The notes: generated by a model from the sequence alone, not told the origin. A DNA stretch of 64,000 nt from Magnetococcales bacterium WMHbin3 (GCA_002753185.1 PDZX01000003.1:1-64000); one strand, 5' to 3'; numbered from the stretch's first letter, positions 45,840 through 56,402 are shown. A program made the numbers and translations.

Positions 45840-46969
45840 GATACATCTCCCAGGGGCAGGGAGGCGGTGACGCGGGTGCCGGCGGCGGAGGTCTCCACAT
45901 GGAGTTCCCCGCCGTTCTGGCAGGCGCGTTCCTCCATGCCGCGCAGGCCCAGGCAGCGCCTGGGGTCGAGCAGGATCTCGTCCGCGATGCCGCTGCCGTT
46001 GTCCTGGATCGTCAACTGAACGCGGCGTTCCAGGCGGTCAAGGGCGATGGCCACCTCGCTGGCCCCGGCATGGCGTCCCACGTTGGTCAGGGACTCCTGG
46101 AGAATGCGAAACAGGGCGAGCTTGTGGTTCTCGTCCAGGGGAGCCTCCATGGGAGCGGCCTCCAACCGGCAGTGGATGCCGCTCGCCTTTTCGAACTCCG
46201 CCGCCTGCCATTCCAGGATCTCCGGCAGATCGCCATGGTCGAGTACCGGAGGACGCAACATCAGGGTGATGTGGCGCGCCTTGGCGATGGACTCCTCCAC
46301 CTGCCCCTTGAGGCGTTCCAGTTCCCGGTGGATCCGGTCGGGATCGTGGGGGTTGTCGAGCAGCCATTCGAGGGTCATCTTTTGTTGGGCGAGGGTGTTG
46401 CCCATTTCGTCGTGCAGGGCGCGGGCGATGCGGCGGCGTTCCTGCTCGCGTGCCTGCTCCACGTGCCGGTTGAGGGCGCGCAGTTCCGCACGCGCCTCCT
46501 CCAGGGAGGCGGTGCGTTCCGCGACCAGGATCGCCAGATGATCCCGGTGGAGCCGCAACTCCTCGCGTGCCTGATGCAAGTCGAGCAACACCTTGACCTT
46601 GGAGAGCAGGATGCGGTTATCCACCGGTTTTTGAAGGTAGTCCAACGCCCCGGCCTGGTAGCCTTGCAGGGCGTGCGGCATCTGGGTGAGGGTGGCGCTG
46701 ACGAAGAGCAGTGGCATCTCCCGCGTGTGTTCCGTGCCACGCAGAAATTCCGCCAGCTCGAAACCATCCATGCCGGGCATCTGGACATCGATCAGGGCCA
46801 GGGCGAAACGCGCGTTCAGACAGAGGCGCAAGGCCTCGTCGCCGGACATGGCCTCCATCACCGTGGCCGGCAGATCCTTGAGCAGGCGTCGCATGGCGAT
46901 CAGGTTGGCCCGTTGATCGTCCACCACCAGGATGGCGGGCGGGTCGATCCGGGACGTATTTTTTTCCAT
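45836..46969 (-). CDS. Receiver-histidine kinase (HisKA_3 type)
   Basis: 377 aa. An N-terminal receiver (VVDDQRANL, ALALIDVQMPGMDGFEL, LQKPVD) leads through a coiled coil to a HisKA_3 dimerisation domain with phosphoacceptor in RIARALHDEMGNTLAQQ. A DesK/NarX-type HATPase follows (ILQESLTNVGRHAGAS, IQDNGSGI, LGLRGMEERA). It is soluble. CAGGAGG precedes the ATG. Kinases of this type usually signal to NarL-family regulators, and one follows at 44839-45474. Confidence 0.93.
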   Translation of the reverse strand: MEKNTSRIDPPAILVVDDQRANLIAMRRLLKDLPATVMEAMSGDEALRLCLNARFALALIDVQMPGMDGFELAEFLRGTEHTREMPLLFVSATLTQMPHALQGYQAGALDYLQKPVDNRILLSKVKVLLDLHQAREELRLHRDHLAILVAERTASLEEARAELRALNRHVEQAREQERRRIARALHDEMGNTLAQQKMTLEWLLDNPHDPDRIHRELERLKGQVEESIAKARHITLMLRPPVLDHGDLPEILEWQAAEFEKASGIHCRLEAAPMEAPLDENHKLALFRILQESLTNVGRHAGASEVAIALDRLERRVQLTIQDNGSGIADEILLDPRRCLGLRGMEERACQNGGELHVETSAAGTRVTASLPLGDVS

Positions 46970-47041
46970 GGTTTGACCTCCTGGATTTGTTTAACATGAT
47001 CATCCACGTCAACGCAAGATGCCGGCAGGTGGGAGGCCGTC

Positions 47042-50000
47042 ATGCCCCGATTGTCCAACCTCTCTTTCGGATTCCGCGTCGTCGGTCTGCTGCTGCTGAC
47101 CGGCCTGACGCCGCTGTTGTTGGCCGGCTGGATCGTCATGGAACAGGTGGACGCCCTCCTGCGGGAGATTGCCCGGCGTGACCTGGAGGACTCGCTGTTG
47201 TCCAAGAAGGTTCAGGTCGAGCTGTACCTGCGCATGAACGGCCTGCATCTCCTGGATCCGACACGCTCCGGGTCGTTGCGTCCGGAAACCGTGGCCGCGC
47301 TTCTCCGGCGGCGCGAACTGGTCCATGGTTTCGATGATCTGATCCTGCTGGGCGCGCGCGGTGGCGAGGTGATGCTGGAGGATCGGCGGGAGAGTCCTCT
47401 GGCGGTGGCGTTGCGCGCCGACTCCAGGGCCGGAGAGCGGATCGTCGCGCGGACCAGGGGCGAGTCCGCCTGGGTGGTGATCGGCCTGCCGCCATGCGCC
47501 CCCACGCCGGAGATGCCCTTCATCTGCCTGGCGGCATCCCTGGAAATGGCGGACGGGAGCCAGGCCGTATTGTTGGCGCGTCTCTCCCTGCGGGCCGTGG
47601 AGGAGATCCTGCGCGACAGGTCCGGCCTGGGCGAGACCGAGGAGGTCGTGTTGCTGGATGGCGACGGACGGGCGATGCCGCGCTTCGCCGCGCTCATTCC
47701 CCGACCGGAAGCGGGGCTGATGCGCGCCCAGGTGGCGCTGCAACTGCCCGGTGTCTCCTGGAGTCTGGCCGGGGTCCTCTCCCTGGAGGAGGCCATGGCG
47801 CCCACCCTGGCCATGCATCGGAGCCTGTGGTGGATCCTGGCGGTGACCCTGCTGGGGGTGGCGCTGCTGACGGTCGCCTCCGGCAAGATTCTGTTGCACG
47901 CCCTGCGTGACCTCTCGGCCACCATGCGGCGCATCGCTGCAGGCGAGTGGAACGCGCGCGTTCCGGTGCGTGTGGATGACGAACCGGGGCGGATTGGCGA
48001 CGCCTTCAACTGCATGGTGGAGCAGGTCGCCGATCAGTTGTGGCTCAAGGAGCATCTGGCCCGTTTTTCCGCGTTGATACAGACCATCCAGGGCATCGAG
48101 GCCTTTCCGCAAGCCTTTTTGCGGGAGTTGATGGATCTCCTGGAGGCCCCCATGGGGGAATTTTATCTTTTGAACGACGGGACGGGTCGTTACGAGAGCG
48201 TCGCGCCCTATCGCCTGGAGGCCGGTCGGGAGGAGCGCTCCGCTTGCGCGCCGGGGGAAGGGATCGTCGGGCGCTGCGCGCTGGAGCGGCGATCGTTGTT
48301 TCTCGATGGCGCGCCGGAAGCAGGCTGGTCGCTCGCCAGCGGACTCGGCGCGGCGCGACCGGCGTTCCTGATGGCCCTGCCCCTGCCGTATCGGGAGCGG
48401 GTCGGCGGGGTGGTGGTGCTCGCCCACATGCGGCCCCTCACGCTGGTCCAGCGGCAGTTACTGGAGGCGCTGGCCCCGGTGGGCGGGCTGGCCCTGGACA
48501 ACCTCGCGCGGATCCGTCACATCGAGGATCTGCTGGAAGAGACCCGCGGCCAGGCCGCCGAACTGGAGACCAGCCAGCAGGAGCTGGAAGAGATGAATCA
48601 GGAGTTGGAGGAACGCTCCGAGGAGTTGACCGAACAGAATGCCCGTCTGGCCAAGGCGCGGGAGGATCTGGAGAGGACCGGCCAGTACAAGTCCGAATTC
48701 CTCGCCACCATGTCTCATGAACTGCGCACCCCCCTGAACAGCATCCTGATCCTGGCCGGGGAGTTCTGCCGGAACGGGGAGGGGAATCTGCGTCCGGATC
48801 AGGTGGAGGCCGCCGAGGTGATGCGCCAGAGCGGGAGCGAGCTGTTGGGGCTGATCAACGACCTGCTGGATCTGTCGCGCATCGAGGCGGGGCAGGTGGA
48901 GGAGGCGCGGGTGGAGGTCCGGCTGGAGGCGTTCGCCGAGGAACTGCGGCGTCAGTTTTTGCCGCTGGCCAGGGAACGGGGGCTGCAATGGCGGGTGAGC
49001 ATGGATGAGGGGTTGGCGCGACCACGACTGGCGGATGGGGAAAAACTGCGACGCATCGTCAAGAATCTGGTGGCCAATGCCTTTCAGTTCACCCGTCAGG
49101 GCGGGGTGGAGGTGCGTCTGGGGCTGGAGGGGGAAAGGCTGGCGGTTGCGGTACGGGACAGCGGTCCTGGCATCGCGCCGGAGCATCGGGAGGCGATTTT
49201 CAACCCGTTTCATCAGGTTCGGGGAGATGGGATGGAGGCGCGGCGCGGCGGGGTCGGGCTGGGGTTGGCCATTGCCCTCAAGCTGGCCCGACTGGCCGGG
49301 GGGGAGATCCTGGTGGAGAGCGAACCAGGACAAGGCAGCACCTTCATCCTGAGTCTGCCCTGTCCCGTGGTGGCGCGCCGGCTGTTGCTGGCGGATGCCG
49401 ATCCCGCGTTGCGGGGTTTCGTGAGCGGATTGTTGCGGGAGCAGCAGGTGATGGTGGTGGGGGCGGCGAGTGGCGAGGAGGCGTTGGCCCGTTACGGGGA
49501 GGAGCCGTGGGATTGCCTGGTGGTGGCTCCCCGGTTGCCGGACCTGGAGGGGGGCGAACTGCTGGAGCGGATGGCCGCCCTGCATCCTTTGCCGCCGGTC
49601 GTCATCCATGCCGCGCGGGAGTTGACGCGCGAGGAGCATGCCCGTCTGCGGCGGTTTACCGATGCCATCGTGATCGATGGCGCGGATCGGGAGGCGCGGT
49701 TGCATGACGAGATCCTGTTGTCCTGGCAGAGGACGCAAACCCTGCCGCCCGTGGCGTCACCACAGGAGGAGGTGTCGTCGGTCGCCCGGCGCGGTGGGCG
49801 GGTCCTGTTGGTCGATGACGACATGCGCAATCTGTACGCCATGGCCCGCAATCTCGAAAAGGGCCATTGGAAGGTGGTCATGGCCAACAACGGTGCCGAG
49901 GCGCTCCGGGTGCTGGAAAGCGGTGAGCCGGTGGATATCGTGTTGATGGACCTCATGATGCCGGTCATGGACGGCTACGAGGCCATGCGTCGGCTGCGTG

Positions 50001-50161
50001 CCCAGGAACGGTTCGCCGCGTTGCCGGTACTGGCGTTGACCGCCAAGGCCATGCCGGAGGATCAACGGAAAAGCCTCGCCGCCGGGGCCAACGGACATGT
50101 GAGCAAACCCGTGGACATGGAACGTCTGCTGGAGACGATGTGTCTCCATGTGCATTCATGA
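47042..50161 (+). CDS. Membrane hybrid histidine kinase, HAMP-GAF-HisKA-HATPase-pseudoREC-REC
   Basis: 1039 aa. Two membrane helices (VVGLLLLTGLTPLLLAGWIV; WWILAVTLLGVALLTVASGKIL) enclose a periplasmic domain of about 220 residues. A HAMP, a GAF-type domain (about 340-490), a coiled coil, HisKA (MSHELRTPLN) and HATPase (NLVANAFQFT, DSGPGIAP, GGVGLGLA) follow. A first receiver-like domain has lost its acceptor Asp (CLVVAPRLPDLEGG). The final receiver is intact (IVLMDLMMPVMDGYE). GGGAGG precedes the ATG. It is divergent from the HisKA_3 kinase. Confidence 0.93.
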   Translation: MPRLSNLSFGFRVVGLLLLTGLTPLLLAGWIVMEQVDALLREIARRDLEDSLLSKKVQVELYLRMNGLHLLDPTRSGSLRPETVAALLRRRELVHGFDDLILLGARGGEVMLEDRRESPLAVALRADSRAGERIVARTRGESAWVVIGLPPCAPTPEMPFICLAASLEMADGSQAVLLARLSLRAVEEILRDRSGLGETEEVVLLDGDGRAMPRFAALIPRPEAGLMRAQVALQLPGVSWSLAGVLSLEEAMAPTLAMHRSLWWILAVTLLGVALLTVASGKILLHALRDLSATMRRIAAGEWNARVPVRVDDEPGRIGDAFNCMVEQVADQLWLKEHLARFSALIQTIQGIEAFPQAFLRELMDLLEAPMGEFYLLNDGTGRYESVAPYRLEAGREERSACAPGEGIVGRCALERRSLFLDGAPEAGWSLASGLGAARPAFLMALPLPYRERVGGVVVLAHMRPLTLVQRQLLEALAPVGGLALDNLARIRHIEDLLEETRGQAAELETSQQELEEMNQELEERSEELTEQNARLAKAREDLERTGQYKSEFLATMSHELRTPLNSILILAGEFCRNGEGNLRPDQVEAAEVMRQSGSELLGLINDLLDLSRIEAGQVEEARVEVRLEAFAEELRRQFLPLARERGLQWRVSMDEGLARPRLADGEKLRRIVKNLVANAFQFTRQGGVEVRLGLEGERLAVAVRDSGPGIAPEHREAIFNPFHQVRGDGMEARRGGVGLGLAIALKLARLAGGEILVESEPGQGSTFILSLPCPVVARRLLLADADPALRGFVSGLLREQQVMVVGAASGEEALARYGEEPWDCLVVAPRLPDLEGGELLERMAALHPLPPVVIHAARELTREEHARLRRFTDAIVIDGADREARLHDEILLSWQRTQTLPPVASPQEEVSSVARRGGRVLLVDDDMRNLYAMARNLEKGHWKVVMANNGAEALRVLESGEPVDIVLMDLMMPVMDGYEAMRRLRAQERFAALPVLALTAKAMPEDQRKSLAAGANGHVSKPVDMERLLETMCLHVHS

Positions 50162-50200
50162 TCCATACAATCGATACGCAAGGGGGAACGGAAGCGAGCC

Positions 50201-51472
50201 ATGGCTGGAAGAACCTACACCGTCACGACCTTCTGGAACATGCTGGTCATCACGATCAATCGCAGCCGTCCGTTTTATGCCCTGCTCGAGGAGTTGCAAG
50301 GCAAGCGGATGACGATCAGCAGCGCCATCGGTCAGTTGGCGTCTTTCATGGACCTGCAGGCCGACAAGCGGATCATGGCGTATCTGGTCTCCAGGAGCGG
50401 CAACATCATTGTCGTGGAATCGATTCGCGATCAGACGTTCGTGGTCGGCAAGCGGGAGAACGCCAAGCTGGCCCGCTTGACCTGCGGCATCAACCGGATC
50501 ACCGATCTGGAGGTCACCAGCATCCACCAGACCGGCAAACCCGCCAAGTTGCTGGAGATGTTGCGGAACGGACTGGCCGAACTGCGGGCGGACGGGCGTT
50601 TGCGCAGCGTCGAGGGCAGGTTGCCCTTCCGGGATGTCACCTACGAGGTGCAGATCGATCTGGAGCATCATGATTCGTTGGAGGCGCTCCTTGGTCAGGA
50701 TACGGTTGCCCTGGAGGAGGAGGGCAGTGGGGCGCGTTCCGCCTCGGACGATGCGACCGTGCTCAACGCTTCCTTGCGTCCTGTCGTTCCTCCCCCCGCC
50801 CCGGCGCCGCCTGTTCCGGTCCCGACTCCGCCCCCGGCGGTCAAACCCGTTGTTCCCCCGCGCAGGCGGGTCGGTGGTCCTTTCCAGCATCCGGAACCTG
50901 GGGTGGTCATGACCCAGGATGAGATCCGCAAGACCCTGGAGCATTATGCCAAGGATCGGGTGGGCAAGATCGAGGCCATCGCGGCCAGCCTCTCCTGGGG
51001 CAAGGGGAGCACCGACAAGGTCATGGTGGGAGACGGGCACTACGGTATGACCAGGGCCGGCATGACCTTCTCCAGGGACAACGCGGGCGGCAACAAACGC
51101 GGCAATTTCCGGTTGTGTTTCAGGACCTTTCCCGCCATGCTCAAGGTGGCGGGCGAGATTTGTTATGTGAATATTCTCAACATTTCGGAAAACGGGGCCG
51201 GTTTCGGGGTGTTCGTCGATCCCGACCAGCCCGTGGAGCCGTTCCGAACCGGGGAGGCGATCGAACTGGGTTTTCCCCTGGTGGATCGCAACCAGTTGAC
51301 GGTTCGGGGGCGGATCATGCGCAGCTATCCGAGCGTCGATCCGGAGGGCCGGCATTTCATTTATCACGGTGTCCAGTTCGACTGGCCGCGCAAGCGGGCG
51401 CCGATGAATTTCCTGGAGACCATGCAGCGCACCGAACTCTTTCTGCTGGCGCACAAGGACGGGGGGGGTTAG
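50201..51472 (+). CDS. PilZ-domain protein with N-terminal unrecognised region
   Basis: 423 aa. Residues 1-170 form an unrecognised domain, a Pro-rich linker (about 195-220) follows, and the C-terminal 120 residues resemble a PilZ domain: KRGNFRLCFRTFPAML, ILNISENGAGFGVFV, and GRHFIYHGVQFDWP. PilZ binds cyclic di-GMP in many proteins; here the RxxxR motif is only partly clear. It follows the hybrid kinase by 39 bp on the same strand, so its effector role may be downstream of that kinase. Confidence 0.65.
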   Translation: MAGRTYTVTTFWNMLVITINRSRPFYALLEELQGKRMTISSAIGQLASFMDLQADKRIMAYLVSRSGNIIVVESIRDQTFVVGKRENAKLARLTCGINRITDLEVTSIHQTGKPAKLLEMLRNGLAELRADGRLRSVEGRLPFRDVTYEVQIDLEHHDSLEALLGQDTVALEEEGSGARSASDDATVLNASLRPVVPPPAPAPPVPVPTPPPAVKPVVPPRRRVGGPFQHPEPGVVMTQDEIRKTLEHYAKDRVGKIEAIAASLSWGKGSTDKVMVGDGHYGMTRAGMTFSRDNAGGNKRGNFRLCFRTFPAMLKVAGEICYVNILNISENGAGFGVFVDPDQPVEPFRTGEAIELGFPLVDRNQLTVRGRIMRSYPSVDPEGRHFIYHGVQFDWPRKRAPMNFLETMQRTELFLLAHKDGGG

Positions 51473-51552
51473 TGGGCCGATCATGCCGTCGGGTGACATC
51501 CGCCCGACCTTCCGTTTGTTCGACCCGGCGTCAGGAGGTGGCAAAATATGTC

Positions 51553-51581
51553 TTGTAAAGCATTATTGGCTGTGCCATAGT
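51553..51581 (+). promoter_or_regulatory. Possible promoter of the toxin-antitoxin pair
   Basis: TTGTAA (51553-51558) and CATAGT (51576-51581) are 17 bp apart, each matching four of six consensus bases. The predicted start site is at or within a base or two of the toxin ATG (51589), which would make a leaderless or nearly leaderless mRNA. No ribosome binding site is seen before that ATG. Confidence 0.35.
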
Positions 51582-51588
51582 TCTACAC

Positions 51589-51948
51589 ATGAGCTGGACT
51601 GTCATTTTTCACGATGCGTTTGACGCTGATTTTGTGGTGTTCTCACGCGATGTGCAAACAGCATTGCTTGCCAAGGCTCGACTACTCGAAGCTTTTGGCC
51701 CGCATCTTGGTCGTCCTCATGTTGACACGCTGAACGATTCAAGACACGCCAACATGAAGGAACTCCGATTTGACGCTGCGGATGGCGTGTGGCGTGTGGC
51801 TTTTGCCTTCGACACTCTCAGGCAAGCCGTTGTCCTTGTTGCTGGCGACAAGTCTGGCAGTAGTGAGAAGCGGTTTTACCGCTCGTTGATTGCAACGGCG
51901 GACAAACGGTTTGATGATCATCTGGCGCACCAGGGGAAGGGATCGTGA
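51589..51948 (+). CDS. HigB/RelE-type toxin (Gp49-like family)
   Basis: 119 aa. The central MKELRFDAADGVWRVAFAFDTLRQAVVLVAGDKSG and SEKRFYRSLIATADKRFDDHL are characteristic of the phage Gp49/HigB family, mRNA interferases that cut at the ribosome. Basic residues likely to act in catalysis are present. The antitoxin gene starts one base after its stop. Base composition is lower in GC than the neighbours. Confidence 0.88.
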   Translation: MSWTVIFHDAFDADFVVFSRDVQTALLAKARLLEAFGPHLGRPHVDTLNDSRHANMKELRFDAADGVWRVAFAFDTLRQAVVLVAGDKSGSSEKRFYRSLIATADKRFDDHLAHQGKGS

Positions 51949-51949
51949 C

Positions 51950-52294
51950 ATGGCCAGGACATTGGACGATGTGATCGGTGGGTTACCTCTCGACCAACAG
52001 CAGGAAATCGCAGCGCAAGCGGCGCGTCTTATGGAAGAGGAGATGACGTTGCGCGATTTGCGCAAGGCTCATGCACTCACACAAGAGCGCATGGCCGAGG
52101 CCCTGCACATTTCACAAGATGGCGTGTCCAGAATCGAAAAGCGCAGCGATTTGTTGATCTCGACGTTGCGTTCCTACGTCGAGGCCATGGGCGGGACACT
52201 GCGCCTCGTCGCCGAATTTCCGAACCGCGCACCCATCACCCTGTCCGGTATCAATAGCCTTAAGGAGGCTATTCAAAATAACATGAACAGATAG
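51950..52294 (+). CDS. XRE-family antitoxin of HigBA-type module
   Basis: 114 aa from the ATG at 51950. A helix-turn-helix (LTQERMAEALHISQDGVSRIEKRSD) follows an N-terminal helix-rich segment, with the usual LISTLRSYVEAMGGTLRLVAEFP tail. It neutralises the upstream toxin and should repress the promoter. The toxin-first order is typical of higBA. It converges with the chemoreceptor at 52308-55055. Confidence 0.88.
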   Translation: MARTLDDVIGGLPLDQQQEIAAQAARLMEEEMTLRDLRKAHALTQERMAEALHISQDGVSRIEKRSDLLISTLRSYVEAMGGTLRLVAEFPNRAPITLSGINSLKEAIQNNMNR

Positions 52295-52307
52295 TTGGCC
52301 CACCCGT

Positions 52308-55055
52308 TCACCCCGCTACCCGCGCGCTGCTGCGAATCTCCAGATAGAGCCGGTCCATGATGGCGAACAGATCCCGGCGGATTTCGTTGAAGCGGTCCAT
52401 GGAGCGGATGGCCTCCTCGGTGCGTCCGTCGTTGACCAGTTGCACGGTGTCGCGCGCGGTGTCATGCACCGACATGTGGACCTTGCCCATCTCCCGGAAG
52501 GTGGGCAGGTCGCCGAAGCGTCTGCTGCCGTCGTTGTCGTACCATTTGCCGAAGTCGCAATCGTGGCCGGTGGCGACCTCGCCGGCGGAAAGCGCGATAC
52601 GGCCCCGGATGACGTTTTCCAGTTTGCCCAGCCACTTGAGGTGCGCGCCTTTGATGACGCCGGTGGGAAAGGGCGCCTCCTCCACGCGGATCCTCCCGCT
52701 GGCCTTGGTCAGATCCGCAGCGGAGGTGTGGACCACATCCACCAGAATGGCCGTATGATGGGCGGTGCCCTCGATGTAGCCGACCCGGCTGACGGTCTCG
52801 CGCACCTTGTGGTTGGCGGCGATGATATTTTTGAGCGCGGACTGGGCGGCCTGCAGGGTGGAGGTGGAGAGGTCCTGCACCTCGTGGCTGCCGTGGGTCA
52901 ACTCCTCGGCGGCCCTGGAGGCCTCGGTGGCCGAGCGGGAGATCTCCTCGGCCCCGGTGGCGGTCTCCTCGGCGGCATGGGCGACCTCGTTGGCCGCCAC
53001 CGACAGTTCCTGGGCGTTGCGGGTCACGTCTTCCGCAGCGTGGGCGACCGCGTCCATGGATTGGGCGATGGTGCGGGTGACATTGGCCTGCGCGCCCACC
53101 GATTCGGTGATGCGCTGGTTGGTGGTGGCCAGGCTGTCCACCATGTGGGCGATCTGGCGCACGGCTTCCGCAGCCTCCTGGGTGAAATCCTGGATCTCTT
53201 GCACCTGTCGGGCGATCTGAGCGGTGGCATCGGCGGTCTGGCGGGCCAGGGTCTTGACCTCGTTGGCCACCACCGCGAATCCCTTGCCGGCCGCCCCCGC
53301 GCCGGCGGCCTCGATGGCCGCGTTGAGCGCCAACATGTTGGTCTGTTCGGCGATGGTGTTGATGATGCCGGTCACGTTGCCGATCTCCCGCGCCGCGTCA
53401 CCCAGTTTTTCCATGACGCTCAAGCCGTTTTCCGCCACCTGGTCCGCCTGGCTCGCGTCCCGGCTGGCGGTTTCGCACCGTTCCCGCACCTCGTCGAGGG
53501 AGGCGCTCATGTCGTCCACCGCCCTGGCCACGGATCCCACCGATTGGTTGACCTGGGCCAGGCTGGTGGTGACCCCCGCCAGATTGGCGGTCATCTGCTC
53601 CGACGCGGCGGCCATGGTCCCCGCCGTGAGGGAGGCATTCCGGGCGACATCGGCGATGCCCAGAATGGAGGTGGTGAGCTGGTGGATGGCCGCCGCCACC
53701 ACATTGATATTGGTGGTGGTCAATTGGGCGTTGTCCTGGATCAGGCCGGCCTGTTGTTCGAACAGGGCGTTGGTCTGGGCGACTTCGCGCACCAGCGTGG
53801 CACCGGCGCCGGCATCCTCGTCCAGGGTGCGTTTCGCCTCCAGCAACTCGCTGACGCAGGCCTTCAGGGTGTCGGTCTGGATATGGATCTGATGGATGAT
53901 CAGGCGGATGTTGTTCACCATGCGGGTGGTGGCGCCCAGAATGCCCTGGCTGGTGTCGCCGTTCAGGGAGACGGTCAGATCGCCCATCGCCACCCGTTCC
54001 AGGAGCGCCACCACATCCGTGGGTTCGCCTCCCACCAGGCCGAGGATGTGGCGGGTATAGAAATAACCCAGCCAGCAGGAGAGGGTGATCAGCAACACCA
54101 CCAGCGCGGCAAAACCGAGAAAGGCATGGAACGACGCGCCGCGCAGGCTCTCCACCCGCGCGATGAGATCGGTCGCCAGCCGCTCCTCCACCATCTTGAG
54201 CAGGTCGATTTTTTTGGTGCTGGCGGCAAACCAGGCCGCCGGGTCCACGCCGAATCCGCCGGTGGCGAGCTTGTCGAAGGCGATGCGGCGGAAGGTTTCC
54301 ACCGCCTCGATCGGCTGGCCCTGCACGGTCTGCTCGAGGAATGCGCGCTGTTCCGGGGTGGCCAGCGTGTGAAAGCCGTGCAGGTAACCCGCCTCCTCGC
54401 CGAGCAGTTCCCCCAGGCGGCGTGGTACGCCAGGCGCGAAGGCGTCCCTGGAGAAGGTGGCGTTCAGGGTGGCCCGTTCCTGTCCGGCGCGTTCCTTGGC
54501 CAGCGACAGGTTGAGGTAGGCGCTGACGGCGGCCGCCATCGGGGCATCCGATGCCAGTTTGGGCAGGTCGTGCAGGGTGGCGAAGAGGGCAGTGATGATT
54601 TCGGTATAGGCCTGAATGGCTTCCGGAACCGGGGTCGAGAGGCTGTCCACCGTCTGGCGCAGGGTGTCCAGTCCTTGCAGTTTCTCCATGCCGGCCCGCA
54701 GGTTGCCGGCAAACCCGTCATCGAAACGGGCGGTGTCGAAGCCGCGCAGGAACTGTTGCAACTCGTTGCGTTTGCCATCGGTTTCCGTGGCGCGGTGGTT
54801 CGGGAGTTCCTGCTTGAATTTCTCCCCCTTGCTGGCCAGAAAGCCGGCCGACATGCCCCGTTCGACCTGGGTGGCATGCACCAGTGTGTTGACCCGGATC
54901 GCCAGATTCGCCAGGGCGTGCATGGCCTCCATGCGGCGGCTGGTCGCGTTTTTTTCCATAGCCAAAAAGCCCCCGAACCACAGGCAGCCCAGCAAGGGGA
55001 AAAAGAGCAGAATGACGAATTTGCTCCGCAATCGAATGTCGTGCAGCCATTGCAT
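52308..55055 (-). CDS. Chemoreceptor with NIT-like sensor and CZB zinc-binding domain
   Basis: 915 aa. Membrane helix, a helical extracytoplasmic domain resembling NIT ([25 protein letters not shown]), second helix ([20 protein letters not shown]), HAMP, then MCP signalling domain with tip [38 protein letters not shown]. The C-terminus is a CZB domain: [20 protein letters not shown] and [15 protein letters not shown] carry the three His and one Cys that bind zinc in other CZB proteins. CZB proteins respond to hypochlorous acid or zinc. GGAG precedes the ATG; a weak sigma-70 promoter is at 55116-55144. Confidence 0.92.
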   Translation of the reverse strand: MQWLHDIRLRSKFVILLFFPLLGCLWFGGFLAMEKNATSRRMEAMHALANLAIRVNTLVHATQVERGMSAGFLASKGEKFKQELPNHRATETDGKRNELQQFLRGFDTARFDDGFAGNLRAGMEKLQGLDTLRQTVDSLSTPVPEAIQAYTEIITALFATLHDLPKLASDAPMAAAVSAYLNLSLAKERAGQERATLNATFSRDAFAPGVPRRLGELLGEEAGYLHGFHTLATPEQRAFLEQTVQGQPIEAVETFRRIAFDKLATGGFGVDPAAWFAASTKKIDLLKMVEERLATDLIARVESLRGASFHAFLGFAALVVLLITLSCWLGYFYTRHILGLVGGEPTDVVALLERVAMGDLTVSLNGDTSQGILGATTRMVNNIRLIIHQIHIQTDTLKACVSELLEAKRTLDEDAGAGATLVREVAQTNALFEQQAGLIQDNAQLTTTNINVVAAAIHQLTTSILGIADVARNASLTAGTMAAASEQMTANLAGVTTSLAQVNQSVGSVARAVDDMSASLDEVRERCETASRDASQADQVAENGLSVMEKLGDAAREIGNVTGIINTIAEQTNMLALNAAIEAAGAGAAGKGFAVVANEVKTLARQTADATAQIARQVQEIQDFTQEAAEAVRQIAHMVDSLATTNQRITESVGAQANVTRTIAQSMDAVAHAAEDVTRNAQELSVAANEVAHAAEETATGAEEISRSATEASRAAEELTHGSHEVQDLSTSTLQAAQSALKNIIAANHKVRETVSRVGYIEGTAHHTAILVDVVHTSAADLTKASGRIRVEEAPFPTGVIKGAHLKWLGKLENVIRGRIALSAGEVATGHDCDFGKWYDNDGSRRFGDLPTFREMGKVHMSVHDTARDTVQLVNDGRTEEAIRSMDRFNEIRRDLFAIMDRLYLEIRSSARVAG

Positions 55056-55115
55056 GATGTGGCTCCGAGTCGCTGGCGCGTGAGGGTGGCATGGATGGAG
55101 TTTCCAAAATTGTCG

Positions 55116-55144
55116 TTTATATACTCAATTATCCGCGAATGCAA
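55116..55144 (-). promoter_or_regulatory. Possible sigma-70 promoter of NIT/CZB chemoreceptor gene
   Basis: On the minus strand TTGCAT (complement of 55139-55144) and TATAAA (complement of 55116-55121) are 17 bp apart, about 60 bases upstream of the start. The -10 is good, the -35 weak. Confidence 0.4.
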
Positions 55145-55195
55145 GGAAACCATTTTGCAGGGAGTTGCCCGATCGAGTGGGGTGCAACGCAACGA

Positions 55196-55224
55196 TTGCT
55201 TCCGGGTGCGCGTGCTGCTATGAT
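55196..55224 (+). promoter_or_regulatory. Sigma-70 promoter of xseB-ispA-dxs operon
   Basis: TTGCTT (55196-55201) and TATGAT (55219-55224) are 17 bp apart. The -10 matches five of six bases. The start site is predicted near 55231, giving a leader of about 45 bases before xseB. Confidence 0.5.
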
Positions 55225-55275
55225 GTGTTCTTTGTGTCGATGCATCGGACAGCAGCAAAAATACGGGAATGCCGC

Positions 55276-55497
55276 ATGGATACCATGAAATCGCTCGACT
55301 TCGAACGCTCCCTGAGTCGCCTGGAGGAGGTCGTCGGTCGCCTGGAACAGGGCGACCTGCCCCTGGAGGAGGGACTCACCGCGTTCGAGGAGGGGATGGC
55401 CCTGGCCCGGCACTGTCAGCAGCGCCTGGACGCCGCCCAGAAGCGCATCGAGGAGTTGACCGCCGCCTCCTCGCGGGACGGCCTGGCTGCGGGTTGA
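55276..55497 (+). CDS. xseB: Exodeoxyribonuclease VII small subunit
   Basis: 73 aa. LDFERSLSRLEEVVGRLEQGDLPLEEGLTAFEEGMALARHCQQRLDAAQKRIEEL is the whole conserved helical family signature. It wraps XseA, encoded at 25165. The start at 55276 or 55285 is possible. It is placed before ispA and dxs, as in many proteobacteria. Confidence 0.95.
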   Translation: MDTMKSLDFERSLSRLEEVVGRLEQGDLPLEEGLTAFEEGMALARHCQQRLDAAQKRIEELTAASSRDGLAAG

Positions 55498-55501
55498 CGC
55501 C

Positions 55502-56386
55502 ATGGACCTCGCCCTCTATCTGGAAGAGCGCAAGCAGTTGGTCGAACATGCGCTGGAGGAACTCCTGCCGCCGGTCCATCGTCCGCCGCAACGCCTCAAT
55601 GCCGCCATCCGTTACAGCCTCATGGGGGGTGGCAAGCGGTTGCGGCCCATCCTGGTGCTGGCCGCCGCCGAGGCGGTGGGCGGGGGGATTCCGCCGCTGC
55701 TCCCCTTCGCCTGCGCCATGGAGTGCATCCATACCTACTCCCTGATCCACGACGACCTCCCCGCCATGGACGACGACGACCTGCGCCGGGGACGTCCCAC
55801 CTGTCACAAGGCCTTCGACGAGGCCACCGCCATCCTGGCCGGCGACGCCCTGCTCACCTATGCCTTCGAGTTGGCCGCGCATCCCGTGGCGGGTCTGGAT
55901 CCGGCCATCCAACTGGACGCGTTGGCGCAACTGGCCCGTGACGCCGGCATTCATGGCATGGTGGGGGGTCAGATGATGGACATGGAGGCGGAAAACCGCT
56001 CCATCTCCCTGCCGGAACTGCAAAACGTCCATATCCACAAGACCGGCGCCCTGATCCGTTGCGCCACCCTGGCCGGCGCCCGCCTGGGCGGCGGCTCCCC
56101 GGAAGAGATCAGGGCGTTGAAACGCTACGGCGAAGCCTGCGGACTCGCCTTCCAGATCACCGACGACATCCTCGACGAGGTGGGCGACACCCAGGTGATG
56201 GGCAAGACCGCCGGCAACGACCGCAAACGGAACAAGGCCTCCTATTGTTCGCTGCTTGGCGTTGCCCAGGCCCGCGAGGAGGCGGCCTCCATGGTCCGGG
56301 AGGCCCTGGAGGCCCTGTCGCCCTTCTCATCGGTCGCCGATCCCCTGCGCGGCCTGGTCCGGAAGCTGTTGGACCGCACCCACTGA
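55502..56386 (+). CDS. ispA: Farnesyl diphosphate synthase
   Basis: 294 aa. It joins IPP to DMAPP and geranyl diphosphate. The polyprenyl synthase motifs are GGGKRLRP, the first Asp-rich [26 protein letters not shown], and the second Asp-rich DDILDE. The residues before the first Asp motif are CIHTYSLIH, the form expected for farnesyl products. It lies 4 bp after xseB and 16 bp before dxs. Confidence 0.96.
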   Translation: MDLALYLEERKQLVEHALEELLPPVHRPPQRLNAAIRYSLMGGGKRLRPILVLAAAEAVGGGIPPLLPFACAMECIHTYSLIHDDLPAMDDDDLRRGRPTCHKAFDEATAILAGDALLTYAFELAAHPVAGLDPAIQLDALAQLARDAGIHGMVGGQMMDMEAENRSISLPELQNVHIHKTGALIRCATLAGARLGGGSPEEIRALKRYGEACGLAFQITDDILDEVGDTQVMGKTAGNDRKRNKASYCSLLGVAQAREEAASMVREALEALSPFSSVADPLRGLVRKLLDRTH

Positions 56387-56402
56387 CACGAACGGCGCCC
56401 TT

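Noticed and set aside
51488-51508. GTCGGG/CCCGAC hairpin after the PilZ-domain gene
   Set aside because: Six base pairs and no T-run; too weak to call a terminator.
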